A stretch of DNA of 64,000 nt from Larix kaempferi (GCA_027924585.1 BSBM01000186.1:7874001-7938000), one strand, 5' to 3'; shown: positions 1 to 11,794, numbered from the stretch's first letter. Notes: generated from the letters alone by a model not told the origin. Program-made: numbers and translations.

Positions 1-341
1 ATGTCCGTATGGATCTTGGAAAACTCCAAATCATAAACACCTTAGCTTAAATAATAAGTAATGGATGTAGTTATGTTATTTTTTCATGCTCCTAGAGGCC
101 TATAAAGAAAGTAGGGTCACTTCATTTCTCAAGTAGGGTCTCTTTATTGCTCTTATAGTTTTTTTATAGAATTGGCACCCTTGAACAAAGGCCTAAATAT
201 CTACCACAAGGTTTTTTTCTTCTTATGAGACTCTAATAAACATGGCTCCCATGGTTAAAAAGGATTGTGGTATGCTCAACACATTAATATAAGATGCAGT
301 TACTATGCATCATATGGATACACAAACCATATCCTCCCTTA
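1..341. repeat. Left arm of a long-range inverted repeat
   Basis: This stretch matches the reverse complement of 57512-57854 almost base for base, with roughly 90% identity by eye over about 340 bp. Both share the order ATGTCCGTATG, a TTGGAAAACTCCAAAT block, two AAGTAGGGTC motifs, a CTACCACAAGG block and a CATATGGATACACAAACC block. Similarity stops at about 341, where this copy continues with ATGG and the partner with CATTGC. Position 1 falls inside the homology, so the arm may extend beyond the window. No ORF is convincing. It may be a dispersed repeat or the 3' part of a duplicated gene, because the partner lies just downstream of a coding-like fragment. Confidence 0.85.
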
Positions 342-1243
342 TATGGTTATCCACAAAATTGTTTAAATATATGGTTGTGTCTAAGTTCTATATTGTCATT
401 TTATGATGAAAACTTGGTTCAATGTTTATGTTTATTTATTTATTTATAATGTTCATATAACTTATTAGAAAATTACATTTGAAATGACAAAATATAGTTA
501 TGATTATTTTCTATTGAAATTACAATTTATTTGTCTTGCCAATAAGTTAAAACTGAACATTGTAAGCAATTGTAACGACAATATTTTCTTTAAAATGTCT
601 TTGAAGTGTATATTCAATTTGCTATTATCAATTGAATTACAATTATTTTTTCAACTTTTTATCATAAAAAGATTAAATTAATATATATCTTTAATTCAAA
701 ATTGAATTAAAATTAAGAATTATTTACTTTTGATGGCCAATTAGTGACTACAATCAATCTCCTCTCAACACCAACTTTAAGTCTTGGGATCAAAACCTTG
801 CTGCAACAATATTATCGAAGTACTATACAGTCCAGTATTAGAATGGTTAGGCAACACAAATTCACTGCAACACTTGGAGTAAAGGTTCATGGTGGTTGGG
901 CTTCCAAAGAAGCTGTGCAACACTTGGGGTAAAGGTCGTGGTATCATTTTTCTCCATTAAAACCTTGGAACAGGAATGAGGCAAATGATCTTTATCCCTC
1001 GATGCACAAACATCATCAGCAATAACTTCATCTATAGGAATTTAAATTTAATCCCAGGAGTAGTTTTGCTAAGTATTGAGGGCTTTATAACTACCGAATC
1101 TGCCTAACATCTTTACCAACAAAAATTACAATAGAATGAAAATACCTGTTTTGCATTAGAGTGCTAAGTAATAATTTTTTACGCGCCTATGATGTAGCAC
1201 CAGAGGTGACCTGACCGATAACTGTGTGAGAGGGTAGGCTAAT
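342..1243. other. AT-rich spacer, no gene recognised
   Basis: I see no supported gene here. The stretch is AT-rich, with only short ORFs of up to about 65 codons that lack recognisable motifs. A small imperfect direct repeat built on GCAACACTTGG.GTAAAGGT occurs near 868 and 916. The last part is the 3' flank of the transporter pseudogene read on the minus strand. Confidence 0.5.
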
Positions 1244-2130
1244 CTATGATTCTCCCTTGATGAAAATGGATGGAGAAAGAAATAGCAACTCGGAATTGTC
1301 ATAGGCGTTACCATTTCCTTTACCATTTTTTTGTTTGGAATAATCATCTTCGTCATCATCAATGAGGTCGGCATCGGTGACAAATCTCTTCCACATCCAA
1401 CGCTTTCTCCACACTCTTTCCATCATCTGTTTGGTTGGTATATTCTTCATCTTAGGAATGACAAACAACAAAAATACGGACATAACCAACACCCATCCAA
1501 TAAAGAAAAAAAAGATCCCGTATTTGAAATGGAAAAGCATTGACAAGAAGGCCTATGCAATTGCAAACGTGAACAGGAGATTCACGAACATAGTCACACT
1601 ATGTCCAGTAGACCTTATTTCTAGGGGAAAGGTTTCCCTAGGAGTCAACCATCTTAGTGTTCCCCATGACCAAGAAAAGGATGATACGAAAATGCATACC
1701 AACAACACTACCATAATGGTCGTGGCATGAGGAATCTCTGACCCATTCTTCAACCCTGTTACCAAAAGGATCGCAATAATCACCTGCATTTCCAAACAAT
1801 ATCCATATTACCCATGAGAATTATGGTTCGCTAGGCAATTAGAGAAGTAACTACCTTGTGAGAAACAATTCCCAAATTAAAAAGAACAACTAAAAGCAGG
1901 GCAATGAAATAGACTAACTTGTGAGATGAACATCTGCAGTCCTGCTTCAAAATAAGCGCTCTTTGACCAACTTTATCGATCGCATAGATGGAGATAATAG
2001 TGGATGCGACATTGACAGCTCCAGTAACAACAACAAAGTAAAGAGAAGCATCATTCTTTAATCCTGAGGTTTGGTAGAGAACAAGAGCATAGAACATAAT
2101 GTCATTGATACCAATAAACCGTTGGAAGAT
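1244..2130 (-). pseudogene. Monosaccharide/H+ symporter (STP/sugar carrier) C-terminal fragment, broken
   Basis: Two exons of a plant STP-type sugar transporter (major facilitator family) remain. Exon A (2130-1919) follows a good acceptor (TTTGTCTACAG). It encodes the FQRFIGINDIMFYA helix and the VNVASTIISIYAIDKVGQRAL segment. Exon B (1783-1244) has LTPRETFPLEIRSTGHS, a hydrophobic helix, and the IPTKQMMERVWRKRWMWKRF tail typical of STP C-termini. A 135-bp intron (1918-1784, GT..AG) is retained, so this is a duplicated rather than processed copy. Breaks: a one-base deletion after RALI shifts frame so that the usual EAGLQMFISQ is read out of frame, and a TAG (1553-1555) replaces the Gln normally found in the IAQAFLSML motif. 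The N-terminal exons are absent; chromovirus element 1 begins 197 bp upstream. Family assignment is confident; loss of function is inferred from the two lesions. Confidence 0.85.
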
Positions 2131-2326
2131 CTGTAGACAAATGGTTATGATAACATTTTTTGTGCTAAATGAGATTTAAGAATGGATTCTTTTCTTTTTA
2201 TTCTGAAATGAGTGGAGATACATCATATGGGAGGTGGAGTACGAAATATGAGTGGGCTTGTTCGAGTTAACACATAGCTTCTGAAGGTTCCACAGTTCGA
2301 ACTCTAGCCCTCTAGAAGTTGCGTGA

Positions 2327-3268
2327 TGATGTAGGAGCATCGAGACCTAGGAAAAATAGTCAAAGATGATCTACAAAAGAAGTCGACCAGGGGGGTTTCT
2401 GATGACCACTGGTGTGAAAGAAGTAAACTGGCAGTTGAGCAGAAGTTGTTGACATGCGGTCGGTAGGAGAAAGGTCGAGAGTCGACAAGTCTAATGTCGA
2501 CAGATGACAAGATGGCAGTGAAAGAGGTTTGGTGTCGATGGGTTTTCGAACAACGACACCGACAGATTGTAGCGAAGTCTAAGCGTGGAGGACGAGGCAA
2601 ATTTGAATGGAAACTATGGAAGTTAAGTAAATCCGACAAGTGAGGTCGAGGGATGATGAAGTGCAGTATGGTCGAGATATGGGACCAATAACTGTAGCAA
2701 AGTCAGAGAAGTGTAGGAGTCAAGGTGAAGTACTTAGCAACTGTTGGAGGTTGTTGAGGAAGTTATGAGCAGTCATGAAGGTGGTTGGGATCATGATAGA
2801 TGTCACCACAGGTAGAGGTTGAGTAGCACGACTAGAGGGAGCTGACTACTACAAGTCTGCAGGATCTAGAGAATTCGATGGATAGAGGAAGAGTGTCTCA
2901 AGGAAAGGAGTGAGCCTCAGGAAGAGAAGCAACAGAGCAGAGTAGAAGAGTAGTGCAAAGGCATAGAGGAAGGGATAATTCATCCATTTCTAAGTGAGTT
3001 ATTTCATTCAGCAGAGACCATGAGAGGGAGAAATATCACACATAGACGAGAAAAAATTGAGAGAAACATAGTTTCATTTCTGTATATTGTAACAAGCTAA
3101 GGCCGACTAGTTTCGTAGATTGCTTTGTAGTTAAACATTGTAATTTGATTCAGTTTAATAGAATCCATCTTCTGGCATTCAGTTCACATCTAGTTCTTGT
3201 GAGAACCTGTGTGTTGTTGTGTGTCATAGTTAAGCAAGAGGCCCCTTGTCGGGACTGGCCTTGCGTCA
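2327..3268 (+). repeat. 5' LTR of chromovirus element 1
   Basis: It begins TGATGTAGGAGCATCG and ends GGCCTTGCGTCA, matching the LTR termini at 29528-30543, 35168-36202 and 40930-41890 (TG...CA). It shares dispersed blocks with them, such as GCATCG.GGCCTAGG near the start and GTGTGTTGTTGTGTGTCATAGTTAAGCAAGAGGCCCC-type sequence near the end. It is clearly more diverged from the other LTRs than they are from each other, so this copy seems older. Confidence 0.88.
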
Positions 3269-3271
3269 GTT

Positions 3272-3349
3272 TGGTATCAGAGCCAAATCATCCTGTGAGC
3301 AGGAGAGATAATGATACCAACCTATCTATTGTTAGTTTGGTATCAGAGC
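3272..3349 (+). promoter_or_regulatory. Duplicated tRNA-iMet primer binding site
   Basis: TGGTATCAGAGC occurs at 3272-3283, four bases after the LTR end, and again at 3338-3349. Each is preceded by AGTT. This 12-mer is complementary to the 3' end of plant initiator tRNA-Met, the usual minus-strand primer for chromoviruses. The sister elements have a weaker second copy 43 bp after the first (near 30589 and 36248). Confidence 0.8.
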
Positions 3350-3476
3350 CTGGAGAAGAATCCGATTGATCAGTTGAATACGAACAGATGGAAGAGCCTC
3401 TATGTGCGTGAACAAATGCAGCTGCGGTTGGGTAGATTTGTGCACAGGTTTGAAGTCTGACCAGTGACATCGCAAT

Positions 3477-4415
3477 GATCAAAGAGAGCCAAATACGTGG
3501 TTGTATTCCTAATGCACTTGACCATAACGACGAGGAATTCGAGGAAGTGGAAGCACGGGAAGCAACGAAGGAAGAGCCAGAAGACAGATTCATCAAGATT
3601 CTAATAGAGATGAGAGGTTAGACAAAGATGGATGTACCTACCTACTCAGGAAGTCTGGATTCAGAAGAATTGATAGATTGGTTAATAGAAATGGAGAAAT
3701 ACTTCGACATAGAGCATATAGAGGATCCTAAACGGGTTAAAATTGCATGTATGAGGTTGAAGGGTCATGCATCATTGTGGTGGGACAATGTGCAGGCTGA
3801 CAGAGTCAAGAAAGGAAAGGAGAAAATCAAGTCTTGGGATAGGATGGTTTCCAATATGAAAGGGAAGTTCTTGCCCAGTGACTATGTGATTTCCTTGTTC
3901 AGAAAAGCTGCAAAACTTTTGACAAAAAGAGATAACCGTGAAGGAGTACACAAAAGAGTTCTATAGACTGTTGATTCAGTCTGGTCAAACCGACGAAGGC
4001 GAAGAAGCTGTTGTGAGATATATAAATGGATTGAAGTATTCCATATAGGACTAGTTGATCCTATCGAGGTTCAGATCGGTTGGTGAAGCCTATCAACTAG
4101 CTCTGAAGCTAGAAGAGAAATTGTCGAGGATAACTACGTCGACCAGAGGTAGGATGATAGGTCAAGGTGCAAAGACTGTTTCCACAAAGGGCCAAAGTAG
4201 CAGAATCAAGAGAGAAGCCATCAAAGATAAACGATGTGCAAAAGGGACAACGACCAGAGAAAGAATGCAGGGAAAATGATGGGATGGTTGAGAGACCCAT
4301 TGTCAGGATGCATATGGTCAAAATTGTCCAACAGACAAGAAAGGACCTGACAAACCAGCTGTAGTCTATTATAAGTGTCGCGGAGTGGGACACAAATCCT
4401 ATGAATGCCCATAGA
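3477..4415 (+). pseudogene. gag of chromovirus element 1, degraded
   Basis: The region encodes a retrotransposon Gag with several stops and frame changes. The readable core (3628-3966) contains MDVPTYSGSLDSEELIDWL, MEKYFDIEHIEDPKRVKIA and LKGHASLWWDNVQADR, which is the Retrotrans_gag capsid-like domain also seen at 30798-31625 and 36457-37145. Near 4369-4410 a CCHC zinc knuckle is recognisable as KCRGVGHKSYECP, but the first Cys codon reads TAT (Tyr). The protein would package the element RNA in cytoplasmic particles. Reading frames change near 3930-3970, and a TAG interrupts the MRG.TK segment just before 3628. Confidence 0.8.
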
Positions 4416-4614
4416 ATCTACACGTGATGGATGAGTCGAAACCCAGACATCGAAGAGATGAGCAAGTCAACGAGGGGAAAAAATAAACATCTAAAAATGG
4501 AGAAGAGGGTAGAGGAAGAGGTCGAACTATGAAGGCCAGGAGTACGTTGGTTCAGGATGACCGATGGGACGACAAGGAGTTGACACAGCGAAAGGCTATC
4601 TTTTGGACTTGAGT

Positions 4615-7551
4615 GTTGATCAGTGACAGGTATTGTAAGACCATAGTCAATGGTGGAAGTACATAGGATCTTGTGTGTGACAGAGGTCATCAACAAGTTG
4701 GGTTTGAGATTTCAGGAACACCCAAATCCATACAAGATATCATGGTTGCAGAAAGGACATCATGTCAAGGTAACCAAACAGTGCCTGATAAACTTCAAGG
4801 TTGGGAAGCTTGAAGACAGTCTATTGTGCGACATAATCCCAATGGATGCTTATCATTTATTGTTAGGGAGACCATGGCAATATGTTTGGAAGATGATCTA
4901 TGATGGTCGAGCCAACAAAGTCATAGTGTGGAAAAATGGAAAAATGACACGCGGAGGATGCTAAAGCCGAAGCAGGAGGATCAAGTTGACTGCAAGTAGG
5001 GTGAGAGCAACTATTGGGAGAATCGAGTGATGATGTGCTCAAATAAGGAATTCCTCGCAGAGGAGGAGAAACAGTCGGGATGTTTCACCATAATTCTGAA
5101 GGGACCATGTGTCAAGAGGTAGATGATGGAGAGGATTTTGGTCGAATTTGAAGAGAAGCTTGACGAGCTCCATAGCATAGTAGTAGTCGATGAGGCATCG
5201 ACCAGATTGGCATCAACAAGAAGCATATCCCATCATATCAAATTGATTCCAGGATCGAGTTTTCCAAACAAGGAACCACATAGAATGAATCTGATAGAGG
5301 GTTAGGAACTCAATCGACAAGTCAAGGAGTCGTTGGACAGAGGATTGATCAGAGAGAGTCTGATCCCATGTGCAGTACCAACTGTACTAGCACCGAAGAA
5401 GGGTGGAGAATGGAGTATGTGTACAGATTCCAGAGACATCAACAAGATCACGATAAAGTACAGGTTCCCATTTCCCAGGATGGATGACTTGATGGACTGC
5501 TTGAGTGGAATGAGATACTTCACCAATATCTACCTGAATAGTGGTTATCACCAGATTAGGGTCAGAGAAGGAGATGAATGGAAAACAACCTTCAAGATGA
5601 AGGAAGGACTGTATGAGTGGTTAGTCATGACAATTGGATTGACTAATGCACCTAGTACATTCATGCAGTTGATGAAGGAGGTGTTGAAGCCATTCTTGGG
5701 AAATTTCATCGTAGTGTATCTAGACGACATCCTGATATTTAGCCGAACCAAGGTTGAACACTTGGAGCATATTCAACAAGTATTGCGGAAGCTGCAGGAA
5801 TAGAAGCTGATTGTGAACCTACAGAAGTTTTTCTTCATGAAGGAAGAACTGGTGTACTTGGGATTTGTAATCTCAGGTAAAGGGTTGGTGATGGACCCGG
5901 AAAAGGTGAAGGTTATATTGCAGTGGCCAGAACCGACAAGCACGATAGGAGTGTGAATTTTTCATGGACTTGCTAGTTTCAATCGAAAGTTCATTAGAGG
6001 ATTTAGGTGGATATGTGCATGAAGAAAGGGTATTTCAAGTGGACAGAAGCTACCAATAAATCTTTCAACAAGTTGAAGAAGAAGGTGACTAAGAGCCTAG
6101 TGTTAGTGCTCCTAGATTTCGACAAATTTTTCCAAGTCGATTGTGACGGAAATAAAATGGAAATAGGATCCGTGTTGAGCCAGAAGGGCCGACCAATTGC
6201 ATTCTTCAGCGAGAAGTTGGATGAAGCGAAGCAAAAATATTCATTCTACGACCAAGAGTTCTATGCTATTGTCCAAGCATTGAAGAAGTGGAGGCATTAT
6301 TTGTTGCCCAAGTAATTTTTGTTGTACACAGATCACCAAGCACTGAGGTACCTGATTACTCAGTTGAATTTGAACAAGCGACACATGAAGTGGGTCGAAT
6401 TCCTGCAGGCATATACCTTCATGTTGCAACATAAGTCAGGAAAGTCGAACAAGGTTGTTGACGCACTGAGTCGAAGGGTTGAATTGCTGAACACGATGAC
6501 AGTTCAGGTGACAGGAATAGATTCGTTGAAGACAGATTATGAGACCGACAAATATTTTGTGAAAGAATGGAAGGCGAGTCATGAACCGTGGAGTGTTGAC
6601 AGGACGCCATACTTGGATTATTTTATCCAAGAGGGATACCTATTCAAGGGACAATAGTTGTGTATTCCCAGAGGATCCGTAAGAGAGAACCTAATCCGAG
6701 AGCTGCATAGTGGCATATTAGCAGGTCATTTTGGTATCGACAAGACCAAGATGTTTGTCGAAGAAAAGTATTACTGGCCAGGAATGATGGAAGATGTCGG
6801 TAAATGGGTAAGATAGTGTCGAGCTTTCCAGTTAGCAAAGGGAATAAGTTAGAATACAGGGGTTGTATGCACCGTTACCAATGCCGAATACCCCATGGGG
6901 GCACCTAAGCATGGATTTTTTTGCTAGGATTTTCGAAGATGCATCAAGGTAATGACTCAATCTTTGCTGTAGTCGACAGATTTTCAAATATGGCACACTT
7001 TATTTTGTGTCAAAAGACAAGTGACGCCACAAGAATTGTTGTATTATTCTCCAAGGAGATAGTCAAATTGCATGGGTTGTTGAAGAGTATAACATGAGAC
7101 AGAGATACCAAGTTTATGGGTCATTTTTGGAGATCCCTATGAAAGAAACTGGACACGAGGTTGCAGTTTAGCTCTGCATATCATCTGCAGATAGATGGAT
7201 AGACTGAGGTGGTGACAGAAGTTTGGGAAACCTTTTGATATGTTTGACGACCGATAGACCCAAGAAGTGGGAGAACGTGTTGGTGCAAGCAGAATTCACG
7301 TATAACAACTCTATGAATCAATTGATAGGTATGAGCCCATTCTAGATTGTTCAAGGACGAAGCCCACATGGAGTGGTGGATTTGGTCGAGATACCGGCAA
7401 AAATCAAGAAGAATGAGGATGCAGAAAAATTAAGAGAGCATATGAAGGAAGTGCATGATGATGTGTGAAAGCGCATTGAGAGGAGCAACAAAACATACAA
7501 GTTGAGAGCCGAAAGAAAGAAGAGGCTACAGTCATTGAGCGAGGGAGACAA
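4615..7551 (+). pseudogene. pol of chromovirus element 1 (protease, RT, RNase H, integrase), degraded and truncated
   Basis: Order of domains is as in Ty3/gypsy. The protease region (about 4640-4965) has VNGGS where sister copies have DGGS, so the catalytic Asp is Asn, followed by the PMDAYHLLLGRPWQY box. The RT (about 5290-6000) has [16 protein letters not shown], the [10 protein letters not shown] helix and an intact YLDD at about 5717-5730. RNase H follows (about 6007-6480: FFQVDCDGN, LYTDHQALRYL). The integrase zinc finger and core extend to 7551. Stops include TAG at 5801-5803 (sisters GAG), TAA at about 6313 (sisters GAA) and TAG at 6655-6657 (sisters CAG). The C-terminal integrase end and chromodomain are missing because of the breakpoint. 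Confidence 0.85.
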
Positions 7552-8371
7552 CAACATAGATGGGATGATTCTCAGGCTTATCCTGACTGCTGACCATATA
7601 GGCCAATCTCTTTTCCCTGTATAATCTTATGTTTCCTCCAAACAAAGGAATGGTGGCATATGACCAATCCAGCTGCATATTTCCTCTTAGTTTTGATGCC
7701 CAAGATCTTGACAGCAACATACCAAATTTTGTAGGAATGTTAGCAACCACCACATCCATCACAATACTCTTGGTTGGAAGTTGTGTGAGGGTCACCACCA
7801 TGTCCTTTATCAATCCCAAACACTTGACCTTTCTAGAATCAAAAGAGTAAAGGTCTTTGTAGGGCCTTGTAACCTCTAAACCCAAACTGTCAACCATTGT
7901 TTTGGGCATTAGGTTATGAGATGCACCAGAATCTATTATTGCACTATGCAAAACCATATCATGAACATTCAGGCTCAGATAAAATGGGGGGACATCTTCA
8001 TCATCTGCATCTTTAAGTTTGGGCCCAAAAACAATGGTGGGAGCATCATTTGTCACTTCCAGAATGTCTTGTTGATAATCACCCTGACCCTTTACCATTT
8101 TAGTAATCTCTTCCCTGTATTCATTGTTTCTCAACAGCTCATTAAAAGGGATAGAAATTTTTATCTTTGACAACTCATATTTTAAATTGAAAGATGCAAC
8201 TGATTTACCAATGTCAATAGGCTTTGACTGCTTAGTCTCCTTTGGTTGTTGTTCTTTATTTTCTGGGCTCCTTTGTGCAGTAGCTTCCTGTTGTTTTTCT
8301 TTCTGTTTCTCTGGGTTTTGCTGAGTACTGGAAGACTGGTTTTGATTAGATTTTCCTTTTTTTATTGTCAC
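7552..8371 (-). pseudogene. Retropepsin (aspartic protease) region of element H, 3'-truncated
   Basis: A 270-odd codon open stretch begins with a Gln/Lys-rich linker. It then carries a retroviral-type aspartic protease fold: VLHSAIIDSGASHNLMP (active site D-S-G), a LGLIKDMVVTL strand, IVMDVVVANIP, and the GMLLSRSW segment that replaces the usual flap/ILGRPW-like end. The same protein in element N (17493 downward) lines up throughout and continues beyond NHPLYAV, showing where H is cut. The protease would process the Gag-Pol polyprotein. H retains the canonical DSG triad that element N has lost. Confidence 0.85.
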
Positions 8372-8398
8372 ATCTCAATTTATCAGCTTCAACTTTCT

Positions 8399-9120
8399 CT
8401 AAAAGTCATCCACTGCATTTTGATAGCCCATTTGATACTGCTCTGAGTCTAGTTCTGGAATGGGACTAGTATTTTCTTTGGTGAAGAAATCATGCTCTCT
8501 CTCAGTAAAATATATCTCATGGTCAAGGTTATCGAAGTGATGAATATGATCACTCATTGGGTCTTCTTGTCCTTCTTCATCCACCAAATTCTCTGGGAAG
8601 GGGGGCCTTATTTGCTAATCATCAGGGTTTCTTTGGTTTCTAAGGAAATGGCCTTCTAAAGTTAGGATTCCTCACTTGGTTTTTAGGTTTCTCTCTATTA
8701 GGAGGTTTGTTATCCAGGTCCAACCTATCCATAAACTTCTCCATGGTCTTCATCATCATTCAAACTTCACATCACTGGCAGAGGAGGAAGTGGAAGCAGA
8801 GGTCTGGATTTCTATTCTCTTCTTTTCTATTTATGTTTTACCTTTCAACTTCCCTGAAGCCATCATCTTTGCTTCTACTTCCAGGGAATCCTTAAACATA
8901 GTTGATAAGGTAGGTGACTTCCTCTCCCTCAGCATACACGAAAAATCTCCCTCAAAAGCATCTTCATAATGAAGTTTAGCAGCACCTATCATGGGTTTGA
9001 TATCAGCTGGGATTGAGTTGTAGACCCTCATGAATATACTAGAAAACTCATGCGCAGACTCAAAAATTCCTTTCTTCAAGTGGTTGTATTGGGACAATAC
9101 TTATGAGGGACTTTTTATTT
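8399..9120 (-). pseudogene. gag of element H, C-terminal half
   Basis: Positions 9097-8831 read SQYNHLKKGIFESAHEFSS, then FMRVYNSIPADIKP and LHYEDAFEGDF, the C-terminal half of a Retrotrans_gag domain. A TAA immediately upstream (SPS stop VLSQYN) interrupts the join to the N-terminal half at 23083. A second open piece (8587-8399) is acidic (DEEGQEDPMSDHIHHFDN) and acts as a linker to the protease. No zinc knuckle is visible. Confidence 0.75.
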
Positions 9121-9125
9121 CTTCC
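9121..9125. repeat. Target site duplication of element N (left)
   Basis: CTTCC here is identical to 23083-23087. The two copies flank element N exactly at its LTR ends. Five-base duplications are the norm for Ty3/gypsy integrases. Confidence 0.9.
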
Positions 9126-9777
9126 TATTTGTGCCAGAAATTGTTTCCAGGCCACAAAGAAACAAGCCAACACAATCTCAAAAATAAAATCAAGTAAAAG
9201 TAAGTTTTAAGGTTTTTTTATAGGTTTTTTGGTTATAAAGTTTGGGAACAAATAGGGAATACATTCATGAGCAAAATAGGAACTGAATCATAAGAAAAAG
9301 AAGACAAAGATGCATAGTATATTCACCAAAATCCAACAGAGCATAATATTGAAGTTCATTCATAAAAGATAAGAATTACCAGCATACATACATAGACTAG
9401 CAATGAATTTATCAGTTAAGCAACTAAACAAGCTGAACAATGAAACCAACACACAAACTGAAGGGTGAAAAGGATCATATATTTCATAATTCTGTCAACA
9501 AATACATATAAGAGTTATGTACTTATCTCATCAATAAGTCTAGCATACCTCTTGAAGTCCTCCCAAAAATCGAACCCCCTTTCTCTCTTTCCCCTCTCTC
9601 TAAATACTATTTTTTTACAAAATTAGTTAGGGTCTAAACCCTAACTGCCCTCAACCAACTCATCGATGGGATAAAGTGAAATTATATTTACAAAATAAAG
9701 TGTTTCTTTAAAAACATAACTAAAAACTAACTAACTAAAGTATTTATTAAAATATCTACAACTAACTAACTACCAAC

Positions 9778-11794
9778 TCAAAGGTCTTTGGCAGCTTCAA
9801 CTAGTAAGGCTATTCCATCCGAGGCTTGGGCCTTCTTCCTGGCTCTTTTCTCTTCAGCTTCTATATCTGCTAACTTTCTTGTAAGCTTTTCATTCTGCTG
9901 CTGTAAGTCTCTGACAGTCTACTTCAACTCTGCATAATGCACATCTGTACTTCTCTTTCTCTTCAGGGCTTCCTTAGAAACTGTTATTAATTCTTGATAA
10001 TTCTCATTCACTTCCTATAAATCTTCCCTAAGCCTTCTATTTGATAGGATCATAGCATCATTAGTCTCCTGCATACAATCCATTTGATGCCTGTATTATT
10101 TGATGGTTCTTTGCAGGTTCTCCATGTCTGAGTCAAAAGTCTTCCCTGTTGTGGTATTTTTCATTTCACTGGGAAACCATGGGATATTTAGCCTTCTGAA
10201 AATATCTTCATCTTCCTGTAATAGCCCTGAAGACACACCATGAACAATAGGGTTTTCCTGACTCATTGCTTCAATAGGTGTAGTTTCATCTATCAAGTGC
10301 TGATTTTCGGAATAAGAAACTTCAATTTCTTTCTTCTGTTGTTCCTCTATCATTTCATCTTTTAATTCTAGAAACACAACTGATAGTTTAGTTTGGGTGA
10401 GGCTAGAGTCTTCTGCTGATCTCAATGACTTTTTCCCCTTTCTATGATGAGAAACTGGACTGTTTAGAACTGCTTCTTACTCAATCTTTGATTTTTCATC
10501 TGGAGAATCATCATCAAGTACACTTACCTCTTTTGTATTCAATCTAGGGTTTAGCAGCTTTTTCATACTCATCCTTAACTTGTTTTTCGATCTGGTTTTT
10601 GGTCTCCATTCTGAAGCAAGTTCTTTCACCATCTTCAAAGTCTTTCCTTGATGTCTAACTCTGGCTAACTCTATAGCTTTGATTTTGGCTTTCTTTTTCT
10701 TTGATCTCTTTGTTTTATCCTCTTGACTGTAACTTTCTGTGTAAGTGTCCAGTCTAGCTTCAGTTTTGACAGTGAATTCATCTTCCTCTAACAGATATCC
10801 CTCCTCCTCAGATAAGACAGTGATGGGGGGCTCCTTTGCTGGACCTGAATGTTCTCTTTCTCTATAGCAACCTTTTCTGTGGCAACAATTTTCTCTTCAC
10901 TGAAAGTTCTGCTGGCGCCATGTGTTGCTCAGGCTGATCTTCTTTTTGTGAAAATAGTGAATATTTACCTTTGTTGTCAACTGCAACCTTTTGAGGTTCA
11001 TTGTCAACCTTTGAAGACTCTGGTGCTTCTTCAAGTTTAACCTCTTTCTTGTATTCAGACTTGATCTTCTGACCTAGTTTTCTAACTAGATTTTGCCCTT
11101 TGTCTACACGTTTTTTGGTTTGCTGCTCCTCTTGCTTAGTTTGAAAACCAGACCAAAACAAAAAATGTTCCCATGTCTTCCCTTCTCGTTGTAGAACAGT
11201 ACTGATAATGAGCTTGATCAAACCATGATGGAAGATGGATTGTGTAGTATGATCATGATGTCCCTTAATTCTACTTGACATCTTTTGCAGACTTTTGAAC
11301 AAGAAGAAAGGAAGGTTCATTTTGGATTCACCAACCAAATGCTGTAAAAATCTAAAATGGTATTTGAAGACATAGGCATATCTGCCTTCACAGGTGATAT
11401 AACTTTGTAGGATTTTAATGGGCTCCACCCACTCATCTCTGACATCCTGGATTAATACCCCTTTGCACCAGTCTAGAGTAATACCAGGTAAAAGGTACCT
11501 TTGGTCATTAAAAGTGAAAGGCAATTTTTTGAACCACATTTCACCTTCATTTCTGACTCCTGTAGCTTCAGCAACTAACTCCACAGTCAATTTAAACTTT
11601 AGAGTATCAAATACTATCATGTCCTGATTATAGCTTTGGGAAAATTTATAAGAGACCTCAGTGTTATAGCCATCGATTTTCTTGAAGAAATCCAACCAAC
11701 CAGCATTTTGAAAAAGCTTTGCACAATCTAGAAATTGGTCTATCCATTTCAGCTCAGTGGGCTCAGTCCTATTTGTTTTGCCACTTTTACCCAT
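9778..11794 (-). pseudogene. LTR-encoded accessory protein ORF (copy in 3' LTR of element N), broken
   Basis: A roughly 672-codon frame starts at the ATG at 11794 (MGKSGKTNRTEPTELKWIDQ) and is open to 10862. It resumes in a shifted frame to a TGA at 9778-9780, the position shared with the other LTR copy. The first ~210 residues look globular (LFQNAGWLDFFKKIDGY, KFKLTVELVAEATGV, LPGITLDWCKGVL). They resemble the plant 'putative transposon protein' type of domain in layout, though I cannot assign a family. A Lys/Glu-rich middle follows, with KTRSKNKLRL basic patches, then a C-terminal coiled coil (DSMENLQRTIKQYRHQMD-like heptads). Lesions: indels near 10905 and 10825, TAA at 10096-10098 and TAG at 9919-9921, both Gln in the partner LTR. 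It is read in the same direction as gag-pol. Function unknown. Confidence 0.72.

Larger units (their letters stand above)
2327..7551 (+). mobile_element. Chromovirus-type Ty3/gypsy LTR retrotransposon, 3'-truncated (element 1)
   Basis: Element 1 belongs to the same family as the tandem array at 29528-41890. It has a 942-bp 5' LTR starting TGATGTAGG, a tRNA-iMet-type primer site, decayed gag, protease, reverse transcriptase, RNase H and most of integrase. It stops abruptly at about 7551, where related copies continue with the end of integrase, a chromodomain and the 3' LTR. The next base belongs to element H read in the opposite direction, partway through its protease. Because neither element ends in an LTR there, the join looks like a deletion or rearrangement breakpoint, not an insertion site. 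No target duplication can be checked because the 3' end is missing. Confidence 0.9.
7552..9125 (-). mobile_element. Element H (Ty3/gypsy), 3' portion of retained sequence: gag end and protease
   Basis: This is the downstream half of element H, separated from its upstream half (23083 onward) by insertion of element N. The minus-strand reading at 23083 ends in the Gag motif LFLDRWE and resumes at 9125 with EEIKSPS, then VLSQYNHLKK, so the two halves rejoin in frame. It ends at 7552 inside the protease region (after NHPIYVV), where it abuts element 1. Everything downstream in H (RNase H, RT, integrase, 3' LTR) is missing. Confidence 0.85.

Noticed and set aside
10849-11627. Plus-strand ORFs opposite the LTR accessory ORF
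   Set aside because: They are shadows of the minus-strand ORF and are not collinear with any known motif.
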